This document shows positions 10,282 to 22,542 of a DNA stretch of 64,000 bases, piece after piece (within the stretch, counting starts at the first letter, position 1; each line of letters opens with the position of its first letter). This DNA comes from Paragordius varius (lineage: Eukaryota; Nematomorpha). The stretch spans positions 13,082,001 to 13,146,000 of the forward strand of contig OZ176050.1 in the NCBI GenBank assembly GCA_964247055.1, in the 5' to 3' direction. The notes below the pieces were generated by a model. That model was not told where the DNA came from and searched no databases. It worked only from the letters and a program-made list of their open reading frames with translations. The translations under genes were made by a program, and so were the position numbers.

Positions 10282-11315
10282 ATGCAAGGAAGTTTTTATC
10301 CCACGGAATACCCACTAAATAAAGATGGATATCGTTATATTCTAGCCGAACCGGATAGAAATGCACCTTTTGGAACAAAATATCATCACCAAGATAGTAC
10401 ATGGTTGGCTGGAAAGCCTATACCACCTTTTTTATATCGAATGTATGTTCCCACCAATTTAACCCTATCTCTAAATGATCGAGGTATAGTGTTAATATTT
10501 ATTTTATATTAAAAAATAATTAAACATTAAATGAATTTTTGGCTGTTTGAATCCTAAAAATGTTGTTACTAATCTAAATATTTATATCTTTTTAAAACAG
10601 ACTAATTTTTGATAGTTTCATATATTACGCCGTTTAAGTAGAATTTTAATCAATGCATGTTGTAATTTCTGAATAATTGAAAATAATTACCATTTTTGAT
10701 TTTCGTTTCACCAATTATATATTAGTATTTTTAGTTTTTTTTATAATTTAAAAAGTTAACTGCTTATTACTAAATATTTCATATATATATATATATATAC
10801 TATTTGTAAATTCCACAAATCAAAACATATTTTATTTTTCAGCTCATCAATTACGTGTTGGGGATAAACGTTTAAGCGTTACGGGGGAAAAGGGTTACTG
10901 TTTAATACGCGGAACACATGGAATCAATTATGGAACTTGGTATTTTGAATGCAAAATTGATGATATGCCTCCGAATTCAGCCGCCAGAATTGGATGGGCC
11001 CAACAATACGGTTCCTTATAAAATATTTAGTTTTTAGGCGAAAATTCGTTTTTTTTACCAAAATAATGTGTCTCAAAAAAATTTTTTACCGGATAAAAAC
11101 TGAGTATAATAATTTTTTAGGGAAAAAACTACATATTTCTTAAATTTAACTTTTAAAATTGTACTTAATTTTTGAAAGATGGTAACAATGTGATAAACAT
11201 TTTAATCTATCTGACTCTTACACTTATACAAGCGTAAAAATTATTATTAATATTAGCTGTCTATTTCCAATTTTTTTAACCATAAATATCAATTCAATAA
11301 TCACATACTATTATT

Positions 11316-11358
<43 letters not shown>

Positions 11359-14300
11359 TTTAGCCAATTTACAAGCACCACTAGGTTATGATAAATTTGG
11401 ATATTCTATAAGATCAAGGAAGGGAACTTTGTTTCATGAATCCCGTGGATATCATTTCAATCGACAAGCTAAATTTGGCACAGGTTTTTATATGTGTCTT
11501 TTTTATTTAATTTTTTTTAAATAATTTTAATTAGATTAAAAAAAATTATAGTTTGTTCCCAATATATCGTTTATTAACACAGTGGGCAACAAATTTTCTT
11601 AAGATATCACACCTAGCTTAATATGACCGTTGTGACATATACATCTCAAAAATATAAGGATAAAAAATTGTCAATGTTGAAAAATATATTTCCATTTTTT
11701 CCATATATGGTTATAATCGGTAAAAATCAATTTATTTGCATAATACTTGATCAAAAATTATAAAACTTATATATAATATAAATAATATTGATTAAATATT
11801 TGCAAGTTTTGGCCCGATTTGAATGGATAGATTTTAAATAAACTGCAATTTCGTAATTCCAAAACTTAGCCCTTTATATAAGTAACATAAATAATAATCG
11901 ATAAATTTTTGATATTTTTATTTTACTAAAAACAATTATAATTTTAATATAAATCTTCGTTTGATCATGTTTAGTGATATAATTCTAGTCATATGTAATG
12001 AGATATTGAAGCGTGCAGGATGAAACTCTCAAGTTAGATAAAAGAACCCAGATACTCATAGAATAATTTATAATAATTTTAGGAACAAGAATCTGCAAGT
12101 CGTCACAAGAATAACAAGCTAGGTCTGCTGTAAAATGTAAAAAAACAGGCAATTTTTAATCAAATCGATAATTTACATTATGTTCTTTGTGTAAAAAATT
12201 TATTTTTGCTATACATATAATATATTCACTATTCTTAATCTAAAAATTGATAAAAGTTTACTTCTTTTCTTAGCCAAAACTATCTTTTTAATTCAAGAAA
12301 AAATGGTTTTAATTTCACATTTTTTATTTTAGACAACAAATTTTTCTGCCACTCGAGCAATTTGCATTTTCTGATAATTACTATAATTTTAACACTAAAT
12401 CTAAAATAAAAATTATAATTCGACCTAAGAATTTTTTAAAATTGATTCTTTAGAAAATGCGCCCTCTTCATCAATATTTTTCTAATTGTTTTTCTTTGAA
12501 TACAAATGCCCATTTGTAATATATCATTCGAAAGAGTAATAAAAATCCTTTAAAATGCATACTAATATGTTTTACATCGATATTTAATATTGGACATAGA
12601 GAGCGACAAACGCGCAAAGCAAGAGCGTTTTTCCTAATTAATAAATTTTCAAAACTAATAATTTAAAATAGCTCAAACTTTGTCTAGATCGTGTTGAATG
12701 TCCGAAAAAGATCAAGAAAGTTTTTTTAATTAGATAGTTTCTTTACAAGGCTTTTAATTTCAAAATTCTAAAGACTAAAACAAAGTTTAAGGTATTTTTT
12801 ATCTTTTATAGCCATTATGTAATAATTTACAGTTATAACTATGCATTTAAATTATCCAATAGGTAAAATAATTATGATGAGAATAATTTTTAATAAAAAC
12901 GCAAACCAAAAGCCTTTTCAAAGATTTTTTAATTAAATTATATAACCCTATTAATTATATTAAAATAATTATATGATTTTCAAATTAGTTTGTCTATGAA
13001 AATTTTTGACATATTTAAGGGTTGAAAATTTCGACCATATAAACCCAAATAACTTTTACATACGATTGACTTAAATGACAAATTACCATTTGAAAGATAC
13101 AGTTTTTCGCGCTCTTTCGAATGATATAAAATACATGGCTTCATATCTAAAACTTTTAATTTTTGAAATTTAAAATTTAATGTTAAATCGGGGCCAAAAA
13201 TTATCGATAAAATATTTAAAAAATTCTTAGGTGGTAGGCCAATTTTCTTTTCAGATATACTATTTCTGTACTTTAATGAAATAAATTTTAAATTTACAAG
13301 AATGGCAAAAAAAAGTAAAAATTTGTTGTCTAGTGTTATGATTAGTGTATATATATAATTGCAATTGTCTGGCTGATACAACAAGGACGAAACGCGTCTC
13401 ACACTATGACACGTGATAAACACTGTCCTCTTTAAATTTATGTTTCATAAAGCCACCTATTGCTTGATATGAATATGACTTCTGATTGCAAAGGTAGGCT
13501 AAGATCTCCATAACATCTTTTATATTTATTATGAAGATGGCGTCTTATGCCAAAAATTAAATCAATTTAAAAAATTTTCCTTATTTGCAAATCAAAAAAT
13601 GTATCAGTTACCTAAAATTATTATAAGTTATACTATAAGTGTCAAGGTTAAACCTTTTATCTAACTTGACAGTTTCATTCTGCACACTTTAATATTTCAT
13701 GTTAATTCATATGACTAGATTTATAACACTAGACATGATCAAACGAATTTTTTTATTAAAAAATTTATAACTTTGTGTATATGTAATATTTATTATATAT
13801 AATAACATTAATATTAACAAATAAAGTTAAACTTAAAATTTGGCACATATTATATTGAACTTCATCGAGTATTTTTTATATTATCAAGGTTTTGATCCTC
13901 AGAGTTGAAGGAAATTTTATTGTTGTTTTCCAATTGGTTCTATTTTCCATATCTTCTCTTTTTAGTTTGGCCTCAGTAAAATCATCATATATAGATCCAG
14001 CTATTGAAGACTCCACAGGTTTTCAGCTAGTTATGGAGTAGGACATCATTATATGTATATTGGTGATCTACGATGGATGTGACCCGCCCATCTTAGTCTT
14101 TTGGCTCTTAAAAAGGGGTCAACAGCAATGATTTTGAGGATTTTATATGGATTAAATTAATTATTAAAGTTATAGAATTTTGGATTATGTACAAAAACGA
14201 TTGTTTTGAGTATTTAGGTTTCTGAGATTTGGAATTTACCAAGGTTAGTCAATGGGCCAACATTCCGTGCCGAGGTTAGTGCAGGACGGATAATGACGGA

Positions 14301-17300
14301 ATATAGCTGCGATTTCGTTTCAAGATTGATGTATTTATTATTAATTATGCGTTTTAGTCCATGGTATTTTTTCCATGCAGATGATCTGTGTTTGAGGCCA
14401 TCACTGATATCTCCTTTGGCGGATGTTTGAAGTGACTAACAGTTTCGTAATTGCAGTTATTAGATATTGCGTTTAAATTTTTTTCTAGTATGGGTAGATT
14501 GTCGATGCGACTTGAGCAAGTAAAGGCATCAACCCTAAGTCATAAATTTGAACATTTTTTATGGATCCAGAAGTTAGATTTAATAAACATTATAGTTGCC
14601 TTTACAGCTAGGCTGCAAATACATGGGTACTTAATGGGCTTCATTGGATTATCCTGCATTAGTTTTGTTTTGCTGGGATTGATTTTGCAAAGAATTCTCC
14701 ATTTGTCAATAGATAAGATGAGATCGTCTTTGGATGAGTCCATTATTACCAGGTCATCTGCAAAGAGCAGTTCCCAGGATAAACCCTTGCGAATATTCTT
14801 TGTAATTTCATCATTTATTATGATAAACAGTAAGTTACAGGACAGAACATGGTGCAGCCTTGAGTGGATACTGATTGAATCGGGTAGGCCATAAAAAGTT
14901 TTAATTTGGGCTTTGGAGCCGGAATATAGCAGCATTACGCTTTGAATAATCCATTCTTTGAATTCATTACTTCTTAGAGCCCATGTTATCATCGATCTTG
15001 GGGTCAAAAGCCTTTTCTAGGTCGAAGAAGCATAATAGGGGTGTATTTCTTAGATGGGCTGCTTGCATTTGGCGGAGTATGAAAATCGCATCAATTGTGT
15101 TTTTGCCAGATTGGAAGCCAAATTAAATGTCGTCTAAATAAACTTTTAAGTTTAATCTTATTGTATAGAATGAGCTCAAAAATTTTATAGATGTTTTCCA
15201 AGATTTAATAGGCCTGAAAGAGCTAAGTAAAAGTGAATCACCTTTTCCCTTGTAGACGGGTATGCACACTTGATAAACTACTATCGAAAAATGAAACATC
15301 ATCTAAATGTAATTTAAAATAATATAAAAGCTATAAGCGTCAATAGTCTAGATTCTTTGGTTGTTCGCTTAGAGCATAATCGGCGGATTCCTTCGACCCA
15401 CAACTGGTGGTGGAATAAAGACATCCAATTGACTCAACTCAAACGCAAAACCAGAGGAAAAATCCATCGACCAAAAATAAAAACAGCCATTTATCCCCAA
15501 AAAGAAATTCGCAAAGCTATAAATGTTAAGCCCTTGAAGTTGCAGAAAATATTGACGAACACAATAAATAACAGAATATACAATTACATCAAACATTTAA
15601 ACCCTAACAACATCACCACATATATAAAATCGGTGAGAACAGACAATAACAACATCTGTCAGATTCCTTTCATAGTCAATAAAACTATCTCTAACTACAT
15701 TAAAAGTCATTTAAATCAATCTAATGACACAATTCTACCATATTTACCAATATTACAGTGTCCGTAATTCATTGATGCAAATCGCATTCGATCGGCGATT
15801 CTAAAATTAAAAAACGGTAAAATACGAGGATTATCGGAAGTTACCGTCGACATTCTTAAACCCATTGATACAATAAGTGATTTATCAAACGTTTTTAACC
15901 TCATCAACAAACGGAAGCCATCCCTGAAGACTGGAAAAACACCATCATCATAACCATCTGCAAGGGAAAAGGGGATTCGCTCCTACCTAACTCTTTCAGG
16001 CCCATTAAAATCTTGGAACACACCTATAAAATTTTTGAGCTCATCCTATACAATAAGATTTAACTTAAAATTCATCTAAACGACATTCAATTTGGCTTCC
16101 AATCTGGAAAAGCACAATTGATGCGATTTTCATACTCCGTTAAATGCAAGCAGGCCCATAGAAATGCACTTCTCTATTATGTCTTCTTTGACCTTGATAA
16201 GGCTTTTGACTCGATCCCAAGATCGATGATAACATGGGCCCTAAGAAGTAAGGGAATCGAAGAAGATTATCCAAAGCGTAATGTTGCTCAATTCCGGCTC
16301 CAAAGTCCAAAGCAAAACTTTCTATGGCCGATCCGAATCAATCAGTATACACTCAGGGTGGCACCAAGGTTCTGTCCTGAGTCCCTTACTGTTTATCATA
16401 ATAATTGATGAGATTACAAAGAACATTCGCAGGGGTTTACCCTGGGAACTGCTCTTTGCACATGACTTGGTAATAAAGGACTCATCTGCAGACTCATCTT
16501 ATTTATTGACAAATGGAGAAATTGCTTGAAAAGTCATGGCCTCAAAATCAGTCATAGTAAAACAAAACTAATGCATGATAATATAATAACAATTAATAAG
16601 TACCCATGTAGAATTTGCAGCCTAGCTGTAAAGGCAAATTCTATATATGTACTAAATGTAACCTCTGGATACATAGAAAATGCTCCAACCTAAAATCACT
16701 TAGGTTGATGCCTTTACTTGCTCAAGTTGCATCGACAAACCACCCATATTAGAACCAAATTCAAACGCAATCTTTAATAACTACAATTATGAAACTGTTA
16801 TTCACTTCAAATATCTGGGTGACGACATATCCGCCAAAGGAGGTATCAGTAATGGTCTTAAACACAGATCATTTGAAGCTTGAAAAAATACCATGGATTA
16901 AATAATTAATTATAAATACATGAAACTTAAAACGAAATCGCAGCTAAATTCTGCCATTATCCGTCCTGCGCTAACCCAAAGCACGGAATGTTGGCCCATG
17001 ATAACTAACCTTGGTAAATTCCGAAACTCATAATCTAAAATACTCAAAGCAATTCTTTTTGTACATAATCCAAAACTCTATAACTTTAATAATCAATCCT
17101 TATAAAATCCTCAAAATCACTGCTCTTACCTCTTTCTAAGAGCCAAAAAACTAAGATTGGCGGTTCACATCCATCGTAGATCACCAGATAAATATATACA
17201 TATAATGATGTCCTACTCCACAACTAGCTGAAAGCCTGGCAGACCCTTCAATAGCTGGATCAGTACTATATATAATGATCTTACTGAGGTCAAACAAAGA

Positions 17301-20300
17301 AGATGCGGAAAATAGAGCCAATTGGAAAACAATATTAAAAATTTATCTCAAATCATCTACCTTTAACTCTGAAGATCAACAGCCTTGATAATATAAAAAA
17401 TACTAGATGAAAATCAAAATAATATGTGCCAAAATTTAAGTTTAACTTTATTTGTTAATATTAATATATATAGAATAAAAATTACATATACGCAAAGTTA
17501 TTAATTTTTTAATATAAAAATTCGTTTGATCATGTCTAGTGATATAAATCTAGTCATATGAATTCACATGAGATATTAAACTCCGTAGAATGAAACTGTT
17601 AAGTTAGATAAAAGGTTTAACCCTGACACCTATAGAATAATTTATAATAATTTTAGGTAACTGAAACATTTTTTAATTTATAAATAAGAATTTCGAATTA
17701 TATCATATAAAATTAATTACATAAAACGCCATCTTTATAATAAATATAAAACATGTTATGATGATTATTTTTTTAGCCTACCTTAGCAATTAGAAGTCAT
17801 AGTACTTCCGATTAAGCAATAGGTGGCTTTATGAAACGCAAATTTAAAGAGGACAGTGTTTACCACATATCATAGTTTGAGACGCGTTTCCTTTTTGTTG
17901 TATCAGCCACACAATTTCATATATATATATATACGCTAATCATAATAATATAGTATTAATCACAGTTACATGTTTTAATGGCTTTTAAGGTGCATTCCTC
18001 AAATTAGATATTTGAAAATAAAATAATCTTTAGATTATGCCCCATTTTTTCTTGAATTTTTTTAAAAGACTGTTTTGGCTAAGGAAGTAAACTTTAATCT
18101 TTTTTTTAGATTGAGAAGAGTGAATATATTATATGTACACCATAAATATTTACACAAAAAACATAATGTAAATAATCAATTTGATTAGGTCTTTTTTATG
18201 AATTTTACAACAGAAGTAGCTCAAAATTCTCGACAACTTGCAGTTTCTAGTTTTACCTAAAATTATTATAAATTATTCTATCAGTGTCTGGATTAAACCT
18301 TTTATCTAACTTATTTCATCATGCACGTATCTCACTACATATGACTAAAATTATATCACCATACATGATCAAACGAAAACTTATATTAATAATTTTAATT
18401 TTATTTTAGTAAAATAAAAATTTTAATAAAATTATAACTTTGTATATATGTAATTATTATTGTTAAATAATATTAACAAATAAAGACTTTAATTTTGGCA
18501 CATATTATATAGTTCATCAAGTATTTTTTATGCTACTTATATGAAGGGCTAAATTTAGCTCGAATTACGAAACTGAGGTTTTTTAAAATCTATCCATTCA
18601 AATCGAGCCAAAATTTGTAAATAATATCTATATATACAAGTTTTATAATTTTTTAAGTATTATGTAAATAAATTGTTTTTTTCGAATATAACCATATATG
18701 GAAAAAGTCGGAAAAATTTTTTCTACATAGACAATTTTTTTATCCCATTTTTGAGATATGTCACAACGGTCATATTAAGCTTGGAATGACATTCTCAGAA
18801 AAAAATTTACCCCAATTTTGCACACTATGTTAATATATATTAATTAAGAGGTTATATTTTTTTAGTTTATTTTTTATTTTTATACTATTTCTGGTATTTT
18901 ATAGGTGATGTTATTGGATGCTATATTCATTTACCCATGCTAGGTAATGACAGATTACACATGAGTAATGGCCCAAAAGCTAAAACTTTGAATAATAACT
19001 TTAAATTGTTGGAACCGAGTTGCAAGAATAGTGTAATACATTTTATTCATTTTTACTCAACTGATTTATAAAAGTCAAGTGTATGTTTAAAGAAATGAAA
19101 ATTGGTTTTTTATTTAAAAAAAATTTAATGTGTAAATAGATCGGCGCTAATATATCACTGCTCAACAAGGTTTTGCAGCACCCCATTATTTTTGCATTTT
19201 CTGATACCTAATGGCATGGAAAGGCCAAAACAAAAAAGAAAATTGAGGCCACCAATAAGATTTTTCCAAAATTTAATTTTTAAATTTGTATTTAATTCAA
19301 AAATAACAATCATTCCTCGTGTACATATGTTTAAATATTCAAACAAGCAAGTCGATACAAGTAATATTCCATGCATGGATAACAAATTCTAGGCATTAAA
19401 TAAGATACTAAACAAGCTAAGAGCCAAAGTATTAAAAATCTAAAAGGGGCTTATGTATAGTGTGATAGATCCGGGCGGCTGCACAAGCTCTGCATATCCC
19501 CCAAGCGATCCTATAATTATGCCAGATGTGGCAAAGATAACAATAAGTAATCGTAAAGTCCGATAAGAGAGACTTGCAAGCAAAATCCAGGCAAATTGAC
19601 ATGTCAAATTAACCAATTTACAGAATAAAGTTAGAAAAATTCTACAATTAAATTGAATTTAAATTAGGTAAATACAAATGGTCCAATCTCATAACAGTAA
19701 ATTCTACTAAAAGTGGCTACACAACATCCATCTGAAATTCAAAATACAAAACAACCAATAATTTTTAAAAAAATAAGGTATATCCACTAGGTATAAATAA
19801 AGGATTTTTTATAAGAATCAACTCAAGAGAAAAAGTCTAATAAGTACTCAAAAGAACGAAAACTAACAAAAAATATAGCCTATCCGAAAGCCGAAGGTTT
19901 AAACCATAGAATGCCTTTTTTAGTATTTTTTTAAAAAAATTTTATATGTGTTAAAAATTCACTTGAAAAAAAAGACTAAATTTTGACGTTTAAGTCCGTA
20001 CTATTTTTTTCTCTCTGATATTTAAATGACATATTTATATTCAAAAGATAGAGTTTAAAACGCTTTATTAAATAATATTAAGTTTATAATATAATAACAT
20101 TTTATTATAAAGTTATATTTAATTTTCTCTCGATTTTCTCTTGTTTTTGAAAAATTGAAAAACCTATAAAATTTCAAAATTCTTATTGGCGGTATCAAAA
20201 ATTTTTTTAAATTCGGTTTTAAAACACTGAAATTAGTCATAATTTAAAAAGTTTGAGTGGTGGTGCTTAAAAATGTCCAAATTTGTCGACTAATGTATAC

Positions 20301-21582
20301 CATTTACAATTCAAATGCACCCTTAAACAATGAAGATTCACCCTCGAACAATTCAATTCACCCTAAAAATAAATTATGTGTTATCAGGATAATATTCATT
20401 AATATAAAGTATATTTTTACGACATAGTTTAATTTTTTTCAGCAATGTATATTTTATACAGAATTTCATATTTTAAAAATACTATAAAATAAAGGTAATT
20501 ATTAAGCATAAAAAACACATGATTTATTTTAGTGAGAGTTTGATATGTTCGAGGGTGAATTGAACTGTAAAAGGTATAAATTAGTAAAATTATCAAATAA
20601 TCCTCAGGGATTTGCCATTAGTTTTTTTCAAAGTTTATTCATACCTGTTAAAAATTATGCACTAACGTGATAAAAAATTTAATTTTATTATTTTATATCA
20701 TTTTAGCCATTGATAAAGTTCAAGGGTTACTTTTATTTCGAAGAAAAGGATGATCTTGAACAACAAATACGTTCGCTGCGCCGTTTACCGGGAAGTTATG
20801 TCAGTAGTTTCTTATCTCAAATATCATGTTAAATTTATTGTATAAACTATTTTGATTTTAATTTTTAGTATAAATAAATCAAAACAATTTAGGCTTTGTA
20901 ATTGTTTGGAATGAACCCATTATTTTCAATGAAACACAGAATTTTTTGCAAGCTTAAGTTAGGGCAAGAAATTATTAAATATGCGTTGTTCTAAATATAA
21001 ATGCGACTTTTATTATTATACAGACCCTTGTTTTTTAAGGTAAAAATCGTGATATTTTGATCATTTTTCCCATGATGTTTAAATGGGTATTTTTCAGATT
21101 GGATTACGATTATCTAATGGGTTTTTATAAAACTATTTTATCATTTAATTTTCTAAACTTTTTTTTTACAGATTGCATTTTACAAAAATGGAGTTTTACT
21201 TGAAAAACGAACCCTGGCTCAAGATTATCCCAATCATCACATGACAAACCACCATGCAAATTCTGAGACTAAAATAACCACTGCTGGAAATTCTCAAAAT
21301 ACCAATCCATTTTATGCATTTGAAAATGTTTATTTTGGAACATATTTTCCTGCCATATCTCTATATTATGGAGCGACAGTTACACTTAACCCTGGACCAA
21401 ATTTTTGGTATCCCCCCACGGTTCAGATTGAAAATTGCCCAGAAAGCAAATATAAAACAAAGATTGAAAATTTACATTCTCCCCTACCTGTTTCAGATCT
21501 AATCTATTACAGTGCAGCACAACAAACTGTGAATGATCTCATATATTTCATATGTAATCAGGATAAATTGATAATTGGTTAA
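10282..21582 (+). CDS. ASH2L: ASH2-like SPRY subunit of H3K4 methyltransferase complexes (N-terminus not seen)
   Basis: Core subunit of the nuclear COMPASS/MLL complexes. Exons: 10282-10483, 10843-11010, 11364-11483, 18905-19032, 20707-20799 and 21172-21582; all phases agree and give 373 residues from the ATG at 10282. Landmarks: [112 protein letters not shown]. They follow the ASH2L SPRY domain in order, with an insert of about 25 residues before YFPAISL. The PHD/winged-helix half expected upstream is missing. GID8 begins only 74 bases away on the other strand, and a plausible splice acceptor ends at 10288. The N-terminal exons may therefore lie further upstream with GID8 nested, or the gene may be short. 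AATAAA follows the stop. Confidence 0.92.
12332..13330. mobile_element. TA-flanked inverted-repeat element nested in the left palindrome arm
   Basis: Termini GACAACAAATTTTT and, at the right end, AAAAATTTGTTGTC are inverted repeats, flanked on both sides by TA. Further inverted words occur inside (ATATCATTCGAAAGAG near 12518 and its complement near 13110). The right palindrome arm lacks this insert, so it arrived after the arms were duplicated. There is no transposase frame; it fits a Tc1/mariner-type MITE of about 1 kb. Confidence 0.65.
13364..13404 (+). ncRNA. Decayed hammerhead ribozyme (copy 1)
   Basis: The 3' half is intact: GGACGAAAC, the 2-bp/2-base helix III ACGCGT, the GTC cleavage triplet and TCACAC of stem I. 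The 5' half reads CTGATACAACAA and lacks the GA plus the 5' strand of stem II, and the stem I partner is altered (TGTCTGG). It shares its 3' flank (GTGATAAACACTGTCC...) with the other copies. Inactive relic. Confidence 0.7.
13890..15290 (-). mobile_element. Non-LTR retrotransposon fragment, left palindrome arm
   Basis: Minus-strand reverse transcriptase reading [36 protein letters not shown], then [13 protein letters not shown] (the FADD catalytic box) and a cysteine-bearing tail ending [10 protein letters not shown]. It has several stops and frame changes. The endonuclease half is absent. The style ([14 protein letters not shown] box in the sister copy, Cys-rich region after the RT) suggests a CR1/jockey-like LINE, but the clade is uncertain. 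Confidence 0.8.
15357..17400 (+). mobile_element. Non-LTR retrotransposon fragment, right palindrome arm
   Basis: Sister of the left copy, in inverse orientation and extending further 5'. A linker frame (15357-15767; [17 protein letters not shown]...) leads into GFQSGK at about 16090, [39 protein letters not shown], and then [13 protein letters not shown] and [16 protein letters not shown] towards 17010. It is broken by several stops and frameshifts, so it is old. The linker between endonuclease and RT has no counterpart in the left arm. Confidence 0.8.
17875..17912 (-). ncRNA. Decayed hammerhead ribozyme (copy 2)
   Basis: Reverse complement reads GTGTGG-CTGATACAACAAAAA-GGAAACGCGTC-TCAAAC. 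The GAAAC, the short helix III and the GTC triplet remain. As in copy 1, the 5' strand of stem II is missing, so that loss predates the inverted duplication. Inactive relic. Confidence 0.6.
20297..20577. mobile_element. MITE-A copy 1 (ACCATTTACAATTCAAATTCACCC ends)
   Basis: Inverted ends TATACCATTTACAATTCAAA and TTGAACTGTAAAAGGTATA enclose an AT-rich core containing AACACATGATTTATTTTA. The left end carries about three diverged GGGTGAATTxGAATTGTT-type 21-bp units and the right end one. It lies in the ASH2 intron before exon 5. Confidence 0.7.
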
Positions 21583-22440
21583 CTACAATGAATAAATATG
21601 TATTTATGACTTTTTTATGTATATTGGCTTTTTAATCTCAAACTTCTTTTAGTTTTTTTAAATTTACATAAAAAGTTTTTAAACTGTGGACAGTTTTATT
21701 GAAACCGTTTTTGGATGATTACAAAGCTTAAATACATTCCAAATCCATCAAAAATATATTAATTCAATTTTTTCCATAAAATTGCCAACATATTTTGGAT
21801 GGTCGATCAACGCAAATTTGCTGTGGCTAAAATAGTTGAAAGCAGTAATAATAGGATAGAGAAATATGATACTGACAAAAATATTCATTTTAAGTCTAAA
21901 ATAAATTATTAAAAGGATTGCGTGTGGGTTTTGGGCACCTTGTTCAAAATTCTACGCTTTGAATGAAATTTGAAACTCCAATAATCATATCCAAAAAATT
22001 TGGCCTTAAGTTTTTCAAAAAATAATCTAGTCCTTTCCATGTTTAAAAATGGTTCATAAGTATAATTTTTAACAAACTATAGAAACATAATGCTAAATTA
22101 GATGAAAATTTTTTGCCAAATAAACTTTTAATATTTTGAATTTGTACCAAGTAATATAAATGAGTAATGAGTATGATATCCGGTAAATTAGATAAAAAAG
22201 ATTAATTACGCTTAAATTGGAAATACAATTTTAGAAGTTCATATTTATATTTAGTACGCACCTGTATAAAACTATCCGTGTCCAAAAAGTACCTCTCTCA
22301 AAAGGATGTATAGTATTAGCCAAATTACGTCAATTTCAAGGTTAAAATATATCTTGTTTGCTGTTTCGAAATAACCGGGACAACACCACTAAAAAATTAT
22401 CAAAAAGCAATCTTTAACTTAATGACTCATAATATCCTCT
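21583..22440. other. Spacer between ASH2 and the secreted-protein gene
   Basis: AT-rich, with an AATAAA polyadenylation signal about 10 bases after the ASH2 stop. I see no gene or repeat in the rest. Confidence 0.5.
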
Positions 22441-22448
22441 AAAAAGGG

Positions 22449-22456
22449 TATAAAAG
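22449..22456 (+). promoter_or_regulatory. TATA box of the secreted-protein gene
   Basis: A canonical TATAAAAG in the context GGGTATAAAAGCC lies 94 bases before the ATG, leaving room for a start site near 22480 and a 60-base 5' UTR. It stands out from the surrounding simple AT runs. Confidence 0.65.
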
Positions 22457-22542
22457 CCATTATTTACATCGAATACCGTCATTTATCGATTTTTTTCAAT
22501 TTTTTAAACTCTCTTGCTTGAAAATACCGATCCGTTATCACA

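Larger units (their letters stand above)
11565..18845. repeat. Large imperfect palindrome filling an ASH2 intron
   Basis: Two inverted arms, about 11565-15290 and about 15950-18845, match in reverse complement from their outer ends inward. The outer words are TTAACACAGTGGGCAACAAA on the left and, in reverse complement, TTAACATAGTGTGCAAAATT on the right. Shared inner landmarks include the word AATATGACCGTTGTGACATA, the GATCATG...CTAGTCATATG block, hammerhead remnants, and reverse transcriptase fragments at the centre. Each arm holds a second, smaller inverted repeat of about 290 bases (11860-12100 with 13610-13890; 17400-17660 with 18250-18540). About 650 bases near 15.3-15.95 kb are unpaired. 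TTAA at both outer ends may be a target-site duplication. Confidence 0.85.

Noticed and set aside
14451-14894. Plus-strand frame in the left palindrome arm
   Set aside because: Antisense shadow of the minus-strand reverse transcriptase.
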